From Epiperipatus broadwayi (lineage: Eukaryota > Onychophora > Udeonychophora > Euonychophora > Peripatidae), in NCBI GenBank assembly GCA_028023455.1, contig JAQFVV010012446.1, positions 1,614,001 through 1,678,000 of the forward strand: DNA of 64,000 bases, given 5' to 3'. Below the pieces are notes generated by a model. It did not search any database. It was not told the DNA's origin and saw nothing but the letters and a program-made list of their open reading frames with translations. The stretch's first letter is position 1; each line of letters begins with the position of its first letter. This document shows positions 32,745 through 44,550 of this stretch, one piece after another. Made by a program: the position numbers and the translations under genes.

Positions 32745-33605
32745 ATCATCATCATCATTTTTAACCATTATCAATCCACTGCAGAATGAAGGTTGTCTCT
32801 CCATGTTCAATTCATTATCTATGATTTCTAGCCTCTCTTCTCCACATAACCCCAACACACTGCATATCATATGTGGTCTCCTTCTAGTTTCCTTTACAAT
32901 CTCTTGGAATCCAGTTTAAAATTTCAACTGTCCATCTATTATCATCTCCATGTGTTCAATTCCATTTCAGTCTCTTAATTCTTTCAATGATGTCAGTAAC
33001 ACCTTTTGTTCTCTCACACATGTATTCAATTTTCAATCTCTTTTAACTCCTAACATGCATCCCTCCATACTTCATTGGGTGGTCTGGAATTTCTGTATTG
33101 CTCTTCTGATAAGGGTCCAAGTCTCAGATCTGTAAGTAGGAACTGGTAACACGCATTCATTAAACCCCTTCCTTTTCAAACACATGGACATATTTCCTTT
33201 TAATATTAAGTTATTCCTACCAAAAGCTTTCCAAACAAGTTTCACAATTCTATGATTAATTTCAACCATTATGTTTCCATCTGTAGTAATAATCTAGCCA
33301 AAATATTTGTGATTATAAACTTCTTCTAAATCATCATTATTAATCATTATTTTCTTATTTTGAGAATATCCATTGAACATTAGCCTTTTTAACATTTACC
33401 CATAATACTACTTTCTTAGCTCATCTGATAACTCTTGCAACATATTATGAAACTCTAAAGAGTTATTTGCAAAATTAAGTACATCATCTGCAAAAATCTA
33501 AATGATTTAAATAATCTCCATTTACTTTCACTCCCTTATTTTCCCAATTTTAATCCGCAAAATACTTCCTACAAAACTGCTGTAAAAAGTTTTGGAGATA
33601 TGGAG
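32745..33605 (-). mobile_element. RTE-like LINE, minus strand
   Basis: Left edge 'atcatcatcatttttaacca' is the 3' terminal triplet repeat of the family. Moving right, the minus strand encodes the C-terminal blocks (TYRSETWTLIRRAIQKFQ, then NLILKGNMSMCLKRKGFN) and reaches the region before the FADD box near 33500. The 5' truncation is at about 33605. Many frameshifts. Confidence 0.85.
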
Positions 33606-34059
33606 TACGTGAAAGGATAAATGAATTCATTCTATTCTTTATTGTTTGTTGATGATGAGTGTTATTTATTTAGTTCATAGGGGGAGTTAGTTTACATCTG
33701 TTCAAATTTCATATACATTAAGCTAGGCAGAACTTCATATTTACATTTACAAACTGATATTTGACTAAAGTTAAAGAGATTGTTTAAAAATGAGATCCAG
33801 TCTCATTCTTTGCATGCACAAGTGTAATTTCAAAATGATTAATTCCATATTTTAATTGAGTAATATATAATTTCCACCCTTTATTTCCAGCAAGCAAATG
33901 ATGGATAGTGTATAAAGAAAGAAAGTTTATATAGAAAGCTTATAAAGCTTGAAAGCTGAGAGGATAAAACAATTCATTCTGTTCTTTATCATTTATTGAC
34001 ATATGACTTATTTATCCATAGCTTGCTGAAAGCTTTTATTTGCTTGCATTTAAATTTTG
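33606..34059. other. AT-rich interval
   Basis: Nothing assigned. A diverged direct repetition of 'ttcattctattctttattg' occurs near 33630 and 33972. Confidence 0.4.
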
Positions 34060-35195
34060 TATAGATACTATATCAAAGGCAACACCAATATGTATATTTG
34101 GAGAAAACATTGAAAATATTAAATACAACCATAATGCAATGAAACATCACGTGATCTCCATTTCCTATGATTACACAAGCTTCATATAAAGAAATTTCAT
34201 GTTATGCAAATGCAAAACTGACTGTTACATAAATACAAACATAAAAGGGTACATTAAAGACTTGTGTGAAATATGACACAGAAATAAATCTCTTATCAAC
34301 ACTGTCAAAAAGTTTTATTATATTAAACATAGACCACCACATCCTGAAACAAAACTCAGGATTAGCCTACTGTAATACCAGGATTATCCCATAGTCTGTA
34401 TGATATTTGCTCAGACACACACAATGTTAATTTCATGACTCCCTACTTCTCTAAATTGACTCATAAATAACATCGAGGACAGGATACCCCAGAACAGGCC
34501 TTGCACATCTTATATAAGATCGATTGCAGCAATTCGGTTTTCAATGTACTTTGGTGAGTCATGGCCAAATATTGGAACTAGAGTGGCACAGCATACTTAT
34601 CAATATAACCATGTGCTAAGACAAACTCTGATTGACGTCAATTTTTTTAGAGCACAAAATTAAGCATGGCCACTCCTTTGCCCCAACAAAAGATAGGTCT
34701 GTATGTTCTGAATGAAATGAAAAGAAGCGCAAATTTAAAGAAGCGTGACATATTCAAACAATGTCAACGCTATTAATGAAAAAGAATCTTGCATCCCACT
34801 ATCAATAAAATGGACTACTTAAATTACGTCATTTATATGTGCACCTTATTTAAATATCACTTCTGAAAACAAATAAGACCACTTCCAGCAGATTGCTTAA
34901 GCGATGAATAGTCAAAAGCATGCTTAGCCTTGAAGGATATAAATAATCTTTTCTTTTAAACACAAAAAATGTGTTTTATATTGAATTACATTAAAAAAAA
35001 AAATTAAGTAAAATTATTGAATAATAAAGTGATATAACTGTTGCCTTTGACAAGGGTGAAAACTGAAATTGCATTACACTTTATTTATTATACTAATATA
35101 ACTGTTGTTTTTGACAAGGGTGTGCAGCATTGAAAATAAATTGGATTGTATATAGTATTTTATTTTCAATGTTTTCTCTAAATATATAGTTTTAA
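34060..35195. repeat. Foldback structure, about 1.1 kb
   Basis: 'tttggagaaaacattgaaaa' at about 34100 is mirrored by its complement near 35172, and 'atcaaaggcaacacc' by 'tttgacaaggg' in two copies near 35045 and 35112. The interior is moderately complex (34330-34930) with no ORF of note. Confidence 0.5.
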
Positions 35196-35199
35196 ATAT

Positions 35200-35295
35200 T
35201 TTTTTCCTCATATGTCAAAGCATTGACCAGGAAGCAAACTCGGGCCAGCTGCTTGGAAGGCAGTTATGCTAATTACTAGGCCACCAATGCTTGAC
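35200..35295 (-). mobile_element. tRNA-Gly(TCC)-like SINE A, minus strand
   Basis: Minus strand GTCAAGCATTGGTGGCC, anticodon loop CTTCCAA, B box region 'cgagtttgcttcc', end 'gctttgacatatgagg'. Target duplication is short and uncertain. Confidence 0.8.
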
Positions 35296-35439
35296 TATAT
35301 ATTGTCTTTAATTTATCACATTTCGGTAAGAAATTATCCAATTTTCATTTAACAATGAGAAATGCACATGAAACATAAATACAACAAACAAAAAGAAAAA
35401 CATCTCTTGAAAATAAATATGTAATTATAAAAGTATAAG

Positions 35440-35950
35440 CTTTAACTCAGTCTAATGTAATCATAAATATATGAAGACCATAGAGAAAAGCTTTTATAAA
35501 AGTCCATTTTTTAAATTTTTTAAACGGTATGTGCTTAACCAACTTTCAACTATTACAAGTAATAAATGAAGCACAAATTGGAAAGTGGACATGGATGTAT
35601 ATATATGCTGTTATTGCTAATTTACATAAAATTTAAATGAACGATTAAAGAGGAATGGCATATCTTAGGTGGCAATGGCTATCTTTTTGAGAGGCACATG
35701 TGATTCTTTTTTATTGGTAGAGTTTTTGTCACTCGAGATATGCCATGCCTCTTTAATTTTTCATTTAAATTTTTATGTATATTAGCAATAACAGCATACA
35801 TATGCACCCACTCTCACTTTCCAATTTATGCTATGTCTTATGACTTGTAATTGTCGAAAGTTGGCTAAGCACATACTGCTTAAAAAATTAAAAAAAACGA
35901 CTTTACAAAAGCTTTTCTCTACATGGTCTTCATTTATTTATGATTACGAA
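35440..35950. repeat. Large palindrome, about 230-bp arms
   Basis: 'gaagaccatagagaaaagct' (35474) and 'gctgttattgctaa' (35607) are mirrored at 35932 and 35790. Centre near 35690. Arms are highly similar. It probably represents a young foldback or MITE-like element. Confidence 0.88.
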
Positions 35951-36189
35951 TAAATATTACATAATAAAATCTTACTTGAAAATACTTTTATGCTTGTAAA
36001 AATGGAACTCTACATGCATAAGCTTAGGATCCATTACAGATGTATATATAAAGCACAGAAAATTCTTCAAATTAGTTCAAACTGTTCAATTATTCATTAG
36101 AAAAAATTTGAATTCCAGATTGTAAGGATTTCATTAAAAATTATTAATTGTATTTGTTATTTCTTTAAGTAAAATTTTAATTAAAAAAA

Positions 36190-36605
36190 AAGTTCAAAAC
36201 AACTTAAAAGAATGTAAGTAATGTAATTACTAAACAAGTATTTTTACATGTCTTTAAAAAGAAACTCAGAACATGTTGGGCTGGATCAATTACAGTAAAA
36301 TCACATAATGCATAAGATCACATAATGTAAATATTACTCATGTGTTTTCACATGACTTTAATGAGAAATAAATTCGAAATATTTTAGATTACAGTAAGAA
36401 TGCAAATAATATAAATACTACATAACATCTTTTTGCATTTTTAATGAGAAAGAAATTCAAAACATGTTAAGTGAATTAATTATAATAAGAAAGCAATTAG
36501 TGTAAATATTACACATGTATTTTCACGTCTTTAATAATAAAAAAATTCAAAACAAATTAAATGGATTAATTGAATTATGAATGCAAGTAATGTAAACACA
36601 AAACA
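36190..36605 (+). repeat. Minisatellite, about 83-103 bp unit, four copies
   Basis: Copies near 36247, 36350, 36433 and 36522 share 'cacgtctttaatgagaaa', 'aaattcaaaacatgttaagt', 'gattaattacagtaagaatg' and 'caagtaatgtaaatattaca'. Confidence 0.8.
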
Positions 36606-37654
36606 TCAGGGACGAAGTGCCCACGTATTGAATGAAATGAGTGCTTCCATAGAAAAATTCACTAAAACTTTCAAAAGCTTTAATTAAAATTCAATTGAAA
36701 AAATCCCAATTCTGGTATCTGGAACTAGACTAACTTGACTTCCTTATCAAAATCAATTTAGAAGGCTACCCACTAGTCATTTTTTACTACAGAGAATGAT
36801 GCATGCCCCCATTGTTCAAGTCTGAAGAAAGAATTTATCATTTTCTGCTTCAGTCTCTTCTCATAGAAATATCATAGAATCAAGTATTAATTTGCCTGAT
36901 TCCTCTACTGTCATTCTCATTGATAGCATGAAACAGCTTTTTCCTTTCAGTTAGGTTTATTACTTTCATTAAGTTTATCCTTTCATTCCTAAAATGCCAT
37001 TTTCACTTCAATTCTATGTCCAGGAAATTGCAATCACTGTTTAAAATAAAATTTCAAAAATTAAAAATAGAAATGAAGGTGTTTGTCCCTCCACACATTG
37101 TTGATGTTATATGGAGTCTGTTTTTTCATCTGACCCAATTATAAACAGGTATATCTTTCCATGTGCATGTATGTTTCTATTTTCATATGCCTCTGCTATA
37201 TATTTACAAAATGGAGTTATTTTATGTTATACTTTTTAATATCTAGTAGAATTGTAAATCTTTTTTTTCCAAATTTGTATAAAATTTTGATCTATCATAG
37301 ATCTTTTTTTTTCTAAAAAAGTTGTCTTTAAAATATTGCTTTATAAAATGTAATATATATATATAATGAAAAAAAATCATTAAATTAGTTCTAATTTTAA
37401 TTTGGAATATAAAGTCCATAGAATGCATAAAAATTACTCTCAATTAAGCCCATGTTCCATTCATCATATTTGCATTTGACAGTGCAAGTTAGTAAAGTAA
37501 TGGTTTATTAAAGTATGAATGAGACATTAAACAAAATATGTTAATAGAATGTCAGGCAAGGCCTATTATCATTGACAATAAAGAAGCATTAGGTTCATAG
37601 GAGTCTATTAATAAGTTAATTCAATATTCCTTCAAGCCAATAACATATATGATT
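36606..37654. other. Unassigned AT-rich interval
   Basis: No gene is recognised. It contains runs such as 'atatatatata' near 37354 and a short ORF on the minus strand (37443-37243) with no motif. Confidence 0.45.
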
Positions 37655-37760
37655 AAACCACTAAACATCACCTGTTTACCATTTCTTATGATTGCTCATA
37701 ACTGTTGTTAAAACAAGCAAAACTCTCCATACATATGGAGAGTTTGGCCTGTTTTAATAA
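37655..37760. mobile_element. Short hammerhead family 1 foldback
   Basis: Only the outer family sequence is present ('ccactaaacatcacctgttt', 'caaaactctccatac') and it turns immediately into its complement ('atggagagtttggcctgttt'). An internally deleted copy without a ribozyme. Confidence 0.6.
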
Positions 37761-38657
37761 CATATATGATTAATTAAGTTTATATATGATTAGTTTTAAC
37801 AAACTACCATATTTGTGGTGATCCATTTATTGGCTATGATCTCAAAGTATCTTTTTTTTTTTAACAGAATAAAATGAACTGAAAATCAGACTTCGGTTTA
37901 TCAATAATTTATAACCACACCTTACACAGAAATAACATACCCAGGTACAATCATATATAATTAGTAAATAAAAAACTACTAATGGCCTTGCACCAAAGCT
38001 GACCCTGGGACCTCAAGAATCCCAAATCAAATGCTCTCCTAACTGCACCAAAACACACAAAGCTTAAGTAATAAAGATAATTAGTAACGGCTTACGTCAC
38101 GCAATATGGTAGAAAATAAAAACAACTTCTATACACCAGCATTGAGATAAAAAAAATCAATAATAATTAAATGAATGATAAAAAAAGGGGACATTAATAT
38201 ATAAGATAAAATTAAACAATATGCACAAGTATATCTATACACAGTCAAAATTACATAAATGTCTTTAATCTAATTTCTATGACATTTGAAAAATAGTTCA
38301 TTAAAAAGTCCAACCATCTTAATTATTTCAAATATTTTCACACAACACCAAGCGCATTAAATATTTAAACACTATTATTTTTGCCAATGAAAAATATTCC
38401 ACAAAGATATATAAGTACGTAAGAGTTTCAAATCATGACATAATTAATTTGGAAAAAAAAACGTCACACATATTAATTTAATTATAATTTTTTTAAAAAA
38501 GAGCAATCGTGACGCAATCAATTTGGGGGAAAACATCACACAACAATTACTGTATTTAAAAGTTGAGCTTTCTTTTTTTTTTTTTAAATTATAGCTTGTT
38601 AGAGGCAAACAAATAAATAAATAAAAGATTTGAATTCGCCATAAAAGTTTTTATCAC
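37761..38657. other. Unassigned interval with a possible old tRNA-derived repeat
   Basis: Minus strand of about 38060-37985 has a tRNA-like look ('gttttggtgcagttaggaga') without a clean B box. Otherwise AT-rich. Confidence 0.3.
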
Positions 38658-38751
38658 CTCCATTGAACCGATCTTTAATGTCGTTTGGCCAATCAAGACC
38701 AGGTATGATAAAGAAAGGAAAATAACAGCTAAATAAAAAAGGTCGCTCCAT
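38658..38751 (-). CDS. Weak exon candidate, unknown protein
   Basis: ATG at 38751 in a strong context (aaaATGG), about 30 bp downstream of a CACGTG E-box. The frame reads MERPFLFSCYFPFF, then IIPGLDWPNDIKDRFN, up to GGAG|GTGATA, a weak donor. The residue mix looks protein-like and composition is richer than the flanks. No family is recognised and chance is quite possible. Confidence 0.2.
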
Positions 38752-39129
38752 TTTGATGTTTTCCCCTGACCCACGTGATGAAACATCAATTATTACTTGT
38801 TTATATGACTCTTAGTTAAAAATCTTAGCATGTATGTATGCACATCTGGAGAAATTATAAATCATTTTGATATCTATAAAATTGTAATATTCAACACCTG
38901 AAATAAAAATTGGTTCCCATCACCTTTGCCCACTTGTGAAAAAAAGATTGAGAAAATAAGGCAAGATCTTTTCATTAAATTAATGTGTCTTTCTGCCATA
39001 TCTGTATGCAAGCACTTATAAAGACTTACTGATTACATAAGTGATATTTAAAATACACAAATCCTTTATATAAACCAGAGATACAATCTGCCGCTCAGCA
39101 CTATATTATATCAGTATCTTGGACTCCAT

Positions 39130-39845
39130 CATAGGCATATGGAAACGTAATAGATGAAATTAGTAACATAATTAAATTTGGATCAAGTGATTTTAGTAGA
39201 AATAATTTAATACTAAAAGGAAATATGTTTACGTGTTTGAAAAAAAATAGGATTTTAATAGATATTTTTAAAATCATTTGTGGATCTGAGAATTGGATAT
39301 TTAACAAAAGAGTAAAACAGAACTTCAGATCACTCAGAAAAGTATAGAGTTATGTATGTTATGAGTATAATTCTATATATACTTCTTCCTTCTTCTTCTT
39401 CAGTAATTTTACTTATTCATATACAACTATATATCTTATTAAATAATCACCATCTTCTTACATCTATAAGCAAACAAAGTTTATTATTATAATAACAGTT
39501 TCAACTGTTCCTCTCAGTCTTCTTCAGACTATTATTATAATAATAAACATTATTTGCTTAAAGGTGTAAGATGAGAGAGCAAACATGTATCATGACATTA
39601 TTGAAAGAATTGAGGCTAAAATAAACATGGACCGGACATATTACTAGAAGAGATGATAATAAATGGCTGGTTGAAGTTTAAAACCAAATCCCAAGTGATT
39701 ATAAAAGACATTCAAAGAGACCATATGTGAGATGAATGAAATTAGGAATGTTGTGGTGAGAAGAAAGGTCAGAGCATTGGAGGAATTGGTTAAACTTGGA
39801 GAGACCTTCATTCTGCAGTGGAATGATAAGGATTGAAATGGGATT
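39130..39845 (+). mobile_element. RTE-like LINE 3' half, interrupted by a MITE
   Basis: Plus-strand remnant from the NVMDEIS- and FSRNNLILKGNM-type region to the terminal 'cattctgcagtggaatgata'. A foldback insert (39451-39573) interrupts it after the RSLRKV block. Heavily frameshifted. Confidence 0.8.
39451..39573. mobile_element. Small foldback MITE in the LINE
   Basis: 123 bp: CATCTTCTTACATCTATAAG at the left matches the complement of 'cttaaaggtgtaagatg' at the right, with 'tttattattataataa' next to each. The centre on the minus strand has CTGAAGA, a GACTG/CAGTT hairpin and GAAAC, a hammerhead-like but incomplete arrangement. Confidence 0.65.
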
Positions 39846-40724
39846 TTATTATATTATACAAATATCTAAAAATATTTGGCTGTTTATAAGACTAAATTAG
39901 AATATGCAAATTAATCAATTGTATTTTTATTTACCAATGTAAAATATTCCACCATTCGTTTATGAAAGAGTTTTCTGTCACATTAAATGAATTTTTACCT
40001 TACTAAAACAATTTTGTAACATACTGTAACACATGTTAAAATCAGTTTTCTTAACATTTTCAACATATTTTCATCCCTGCTTACACATAGCTATATCAAC
40101 TCCAGTATCATCATCCACGGTACACAATACTCGAGTAAGGTGCTAGTGCATGCCAAATCTACATCCACTTCTATCCTTTTTATATATCCAGACTAGTTTC
40201 TGGCTTATGGATTTTGTCAGTAAGAAGCATGAACTTGGATCTCAACAAATCCATATCCAGAACTTCTTATTCATTACAGACTTGATTAGTGGGGAGCTCG
40301 GTCTTATCAAATTCATATTCAGTACTGACCTATTAACACTCCCGGAGTGATTTCTGGCTAATGGAGTTTATCAGTGAGAAACTAGTTTAAAAATATGAAC
40401 AGATTAGTTCTGACTGTGGATTTACTAAGTATTTCTTTCTAATATCTAATGATTGATCAAGATTACAATAGATGGCAGCTCTGTAATAGAATAGATGGAG
40501 TTTGTGTCTAGGGTGTTCATTTAATGGACTTTTTTTAAACAATAAATATTATCTATATTTAAAGAGTTCATACACTTCAAATCTTGTTGCAGTCATTAAG
40601 GGTAAAATATTTATCAAAACTTTAATTGTTTAGAAATTTCCCAAAAATTTAAATATAAAAAGTGACAGACCTAGGTTGTGTTTCAAAAATTTGAATTCTG
40701 GAATCTTCCATTCCATGACTGCAC
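39846..40724. repeat. Interval with degenerate family 1 relatives
   Basis: At 40180-40400 two diverged pieces carry the hammerhead half of family 1 on the minus strand ('actagtttctggcttatgg', then 'atttctggctaatggag'), with cores CTGACAA and CTGATAA (G8 changed). The rest is AT-rich and unassigned. Confidence 0.5.
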
Positions 40725-40885
40725 TGAACTATACAGGACATCATTTATGCTAAATAAATAATTGAATGATTTTATTGTTTGAGAATTCATAAGAAGTTTG
40801 AAAGCAGGAAGTGCCTGATCTCATATGAGGATCTTCTGCTTAAGAGTCCGAGATCATCTACCATTGAACTAAAGCTCACAGGAAA
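40725..40885. repeat. SINE B, inverted pair
   Basis: A plus copy head ('actgcactgaactata') joins a minus copy containing 'gagaattcataagaagtttg', 'cttaagagtccgagatc' and 'taccattgaactaaa'. Rearranged. Confidence 0.5.
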
Positions 40886-41104
40886 CCATTCACCCAAATT
40901 ATTTAAAGTGCTAGTTAGAGAAGATTATAGCAGAAAGTGTTTTTAACAGAATAAACTGAATAAATTTTGTTTAAAAATATTACTAAGAAAAGTAAGATTA
41001 GATTATCGATATGACAGAACCATATGTGTCTATTGACTACTTAAATTAATAGATATTGCTAAAGTAGAATGATATAAAATGGATTACTCCTTCAAAATAA
41101 AAGT

Positions 41105-41260
41105 AGATCATATAGCAGGCAAAGGATGAAATAAGAATGTTTGCTGATATGCTGTGGAAAAAAGAGGCTAGGAACCACAGAAACAAACATGGAAAGACCT
41201 TCATCTTGCACTGGATCAATTGTGATTGAAAATGATATTTTATTCAGAATTAATAATGTA
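41105..41260 (+). mobile_element. RTE-like LINE terminal fragment
   Basis: The last 45 codons or so of the LINE: DEIRMFAD-like, WKKEARNHRN-like, then 'cttcatcttgcactggatca'. Heavily eroded. Confidence 0.6.
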
Positions 41261-41474
41261 ATAAAGTTCAGATGATAATTATCTTTGGGGGATTTTGAGA
41301 CAGTTCAAAAGCAGGATAGCGATTAATTTTCAAGTAACTCCTCAGTGTAATCTGCTAACATTTGAATGTGCAAACGAGTGGTTTGCGAATGAAAATAATA
41401 TTTTGTGTTTTCAAAAAATGATTCATGTTTTTCGAAAGGTATTTTGCTTGAATAGGAAGTCCAAAAATGCTATC

Positions 41475-41690
41475 ATGATAATTTTACAAGTCAGATTCCC
41501 AACGAATCATTTAAATAAATTTGCATATAATGTCCACATTCCTGTATCAATGCCAATCAATCCGAAATTTTTTTAGCCAATAAACATCTGAAGAATAAAT
41601 TGTCATTGATATTAGCATATGGGCATTATATGCAAATTTATTTAAATGATTCATTGGGATTCTGATTTGTAAAATTATAACAGAAACATT
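41475..41690. repeat. Foldback palindrome
   Basis: 'aattttacaagtcagattcc' (41481) is mirrored by its complement near 41660, and 'aaataaatttgcatataatg' near 41514 by 'ttatatgcaaatttattt' near 41627. Arms are about 90 bp. The open frames across it (41295-41576 and 41747-42046) have no recognised motif. Confidence 0.75.
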
Positions 41691-42124
41691 TTTGAACTTA
41701 GTTGTTCCATGAACAGGTTTACATCATAGTGTACATAAAATAAATATTGTACGTCAGCAGAAAGATCCAGTGTACATATGATGTGTTTAATAGTATGAGA
41801 CATTTATGCAAATTCCATTCACAAAATTTAATTTTTTTTAATATACTCATAATAACACTTACTGAACATTGTTGTGATTTTTTTTATATTCAGCATCTTT
41901 GCTTTTTTCAGAAACATTTTTGCAAAATGATTAAAATTTGGGATCTTACATTGTGGAGTATCTCCAAAGGTAAGAATCATGCTCTTCCAAAAAGTCTGTG
42001 TTTATACCCAAGAAGATGGATTTGTGACAATTTTGCAGGCTATTAATGATTTCAGACCACCAACATGAAAAACCATGTTTCTTATTTTAATTACAATTAA
42101 TTGGCTATTTATATATATTATGTT

Positions 42125-42246
<122 letters not shown>

Positions 42247-43040
42247 GATAAATATTAAATATGATAGCTTTTAGTCCAGCCATTTAATTTTCAGTATTTA
42301 TTGGAGGCCCCTGAAAATGTATAATTAAAAAAAAATAGCTGCCAAGCTTGGGTGATGGGATAATATATAAGTATCAAATTATATATATATGCAAACATGC
42401 ATTTCAAAAAAATTGGATATTTTACTAGCTTGGAAGTACAAATGGATTGATCTGTATTATAATTTTTTAATGTTATAGTTTTTTTTATATATGGTATATA
42501 CTTTTTTTTATATTTTCATCATTCTTTTTTCTTTTAATAATCTGCCAGTGAAATTATATATGCGATAAATGTTATATATTTTAAATAAATATTCCAATTG
42601 AATTGAACCGCGTTTTGAGGAGATTAAAAACAGTTTAATGGGGGGGGGGGGAGATATTTGCCTTTTATATTAATGAAAATTTGTAAAATATTTTTTTAAA
42701 AATCCCAGTATTTTAAAAGCCACCCCCCCCCTTTAAACTGGATGTGTTTATATAGGATAATAGATAAGTTTTAATGGTCATATCTTAACTACCATCTGAA
42801 TATAAATTATTATAGAATTTAGATATCAATTACAGTGCCTATTCTTTTATTCAGATCTTATAATGAAACCTTTGTTTTATAGAAATTAATAGAATTATAT
42901 AAGCTGTTAGAAAATATTCCTCTATAATTAATTTTATTGTAATTTGAAAGAAAACAATTGTTATATTAATATAAATTATTAATTTTATAATAAAAAACCG
43001 TTTTTTTAATTAAAAAAATGGCTTGACTGAATAAATCACA
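42247..43040. other. AT-rich interval with G and C tracts
   Basis: A G-run at about 42640 and a C-run at about 42723. Nothing coding. Confidence 0.5.
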
Positions 43041-43228
43041 ATATTAATAATTTTTATTAGTCATTCATTAGACTAGAGATTATCCATTTAATAAATAATA
43101 TTTCTGTGTTGTAATTTTCACTACACCACTTTCACACAAAGTAGAGACTGGTTTTGTCTGCTTTTAACACCTTATGGAATCCCTATCTTGCATGAAAATG
43201 GTATGGTGGAAATTACACTACAGAAATC

Positions 43229-43689
43229 ATCATCATCATCAATCATTATCAATACACTGCAGGATGAAGGTCTCTCCAAGTTTAATCCATCTTTTCCTAT
43301 CTTTAGCTTCTCTTCTCCACATCACTCCTGCACACTTTCTTATTTCATCCATCCATCTCACATGTGGTCTCTTTCTGGGTCTTTTACAACTTCTTGGAAT
43401 CCAGTTTAAAATTTCAATTGTCCATCTCCACTTCAGTCTTTTAATTTTTTCAATGCGGTCAGTAACACCTGCTTGTTCTCTTACCCATACATTGCATTTT
43501 CGATCTCTTTTTGTTACTCCCAACATGCATCTCTCCATAATTCTTTGAGTGGTCTGAAGTCTCTGTATTGCTCTTCTATTAAGTGTCCAAGTCTCAGATC
43601 CATAAGTTAGAACTGGCAAAACACATTTATTAAAAACCTTCCTTTTCAAACACATAGGCATATTTCATTTTAGTATCAAGTTATTTCTA
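43229..43689 (-). mobile_element. RTE-like LINE 3' end nested in family 2 element
   Basis: Best preserved LINE C-terminus, open for 140 codons on the minus strand (43661-43239). It has MCLKRKVFNKCVLPVLTYGS, ETWTLNRRAIQRLQTTQRIM, ERCMLGVTKRDRKC, REQAGVTDRIEKIKRLKW, WIPRSCKRPRKRPHVRWMDE, and CAGVMWRREAKDRKRW. The 3' end is a (TGATGA)n-type triplet repeat at 43229, as in RTE-clade elements. 5'-truncated. Confidence 0.9.
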
Positions 43690-43862
43690 CCAAATATTAC
43701 CCATTAAATGGGTAATTTCTAATCTAAGGAATGACTAATAAAATCACATGGTTTGTATCAAAGTTGTGTGGGCAGTAAGTTTGACACTTATTAATTAAAG
43801 TGTAGCAATTTGCTATCTATACACATTGAACAATGATAAAGATACTCGTAAAAGATTGTGAT

Positions 43863-43908
43863 CTGGGCCAACTAATGAGTGCCAGTTCAGTACAAAATGT
43901 GCATCTTA
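43863..43908 (+). ncRNA. Hammerhead motif (family 2), decayed
   Basis: CTAATGA (43872-43878, G5 changed) and AAAA for GAAA (43894-43897). The cleavage segment TGTGCATC keeps the proper AUC triplet. Predicted inactive. Confidence 0.55.
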
Positions 43909-44035
43909 AGGATCATACATCTTCTTCACATGTCTTTGGTCATATGTCTATGATTACAAGATGTTAAAAGCAGATAGAAACAGGTCCCTACATTGCATGA
44001 GAGAGGTGTAGTAAAAATTACATAAATATAAATCA

Positions 44036-44299
44036 AAATGTTTTCTTCAAAACCTTTACAGGTTATATTTCTCTGTAGAGCTTATTAAATGGTTTAGCTC
44101 ATTTATTATAGGTAGAAAGGCATTTCTTAAATACAATAATCAAACCTCACTTTATACAATTGTAATTAGGATGTAACTCATGGTGGCATTCTAGCTTCTT
44201 TATTATTAAACATATATATGGACAATCTTAAAGATTATCTTAAGTTCTCATATTTATTATGCTATGCTAATGATTGCAAGATTTTCAAACTGATAATTA
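44036..44299. other. AT-rich spacer
   Basis: Nothing recognised. Confidence 0.4.
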
Positions 44300-44550
44300 C
44301 ATATTTAAGTTTATATTTACTAAGGCAATAAACCTAAAGCATGTGCATTTGAAAATGCGAAGGTAGCGACCTCTACAGGTCTTAACAACAAGCTTACACA
44401 TTGGAAGAAAAGAGGTGAATACTTCCTTACTTCAACCTACTTTCTATATAAATAGGTGAAGCTGAAGCGATTAGATCTGAGAGCGATTAAGTCTACAATT
44501 CCTATTATACATTAGTACTCGCAAAATCTTTCGATTTACGAGTCAATGGA
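44300..44550 (+). repeat. Dispersed repeat plus fragment of the 45.6-kb foldback
   Basis: 44300-44410 is a copy of the 19.6 and 29.56-kb repeat ('gcgacctctacaggtctt', 'aacaacaagctta'). 44430-44520 resembles the arm of the 45.6-46.3 kb foldback ('tatataaataggtgaagctg', 'gagagcgattaagtctac'). Confidence 0.55.

Larger units (their letters stand above)
43041..44035 (+). mobile_element. Hammerhead family 2 element, split by a LINE
   Basis: Left part 43041-43228 and right part 43690-44035 make up one element once the LINE between them is set aside. Left ends 'cactacagaaat'; right resumes 'aatattacccattaaatg', as in the uninterrupted 13.0-kb copy. Outer flanks ATAAATCACAAT (about 43031) and ATAAATCAAAAT (about 44024) match at 11 of 12, a likely target duplication. 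Confidence 0.7.

Noticed and set aside
36190-36605. CRISPR array
   Set aside because: The repeats are diverged 83-103 bp tandem units without constant repeat and unique spacer structure, in a eukaryotic genome.
39490-39535. Hammerhead in the small MITE (CTGAAGA...GAAAC, minus strand)
   Set aside because: The stem II hairpin and both core boxes are there, but an extra base sits before stem II and no UH cleavage site or stem I partner is visible.
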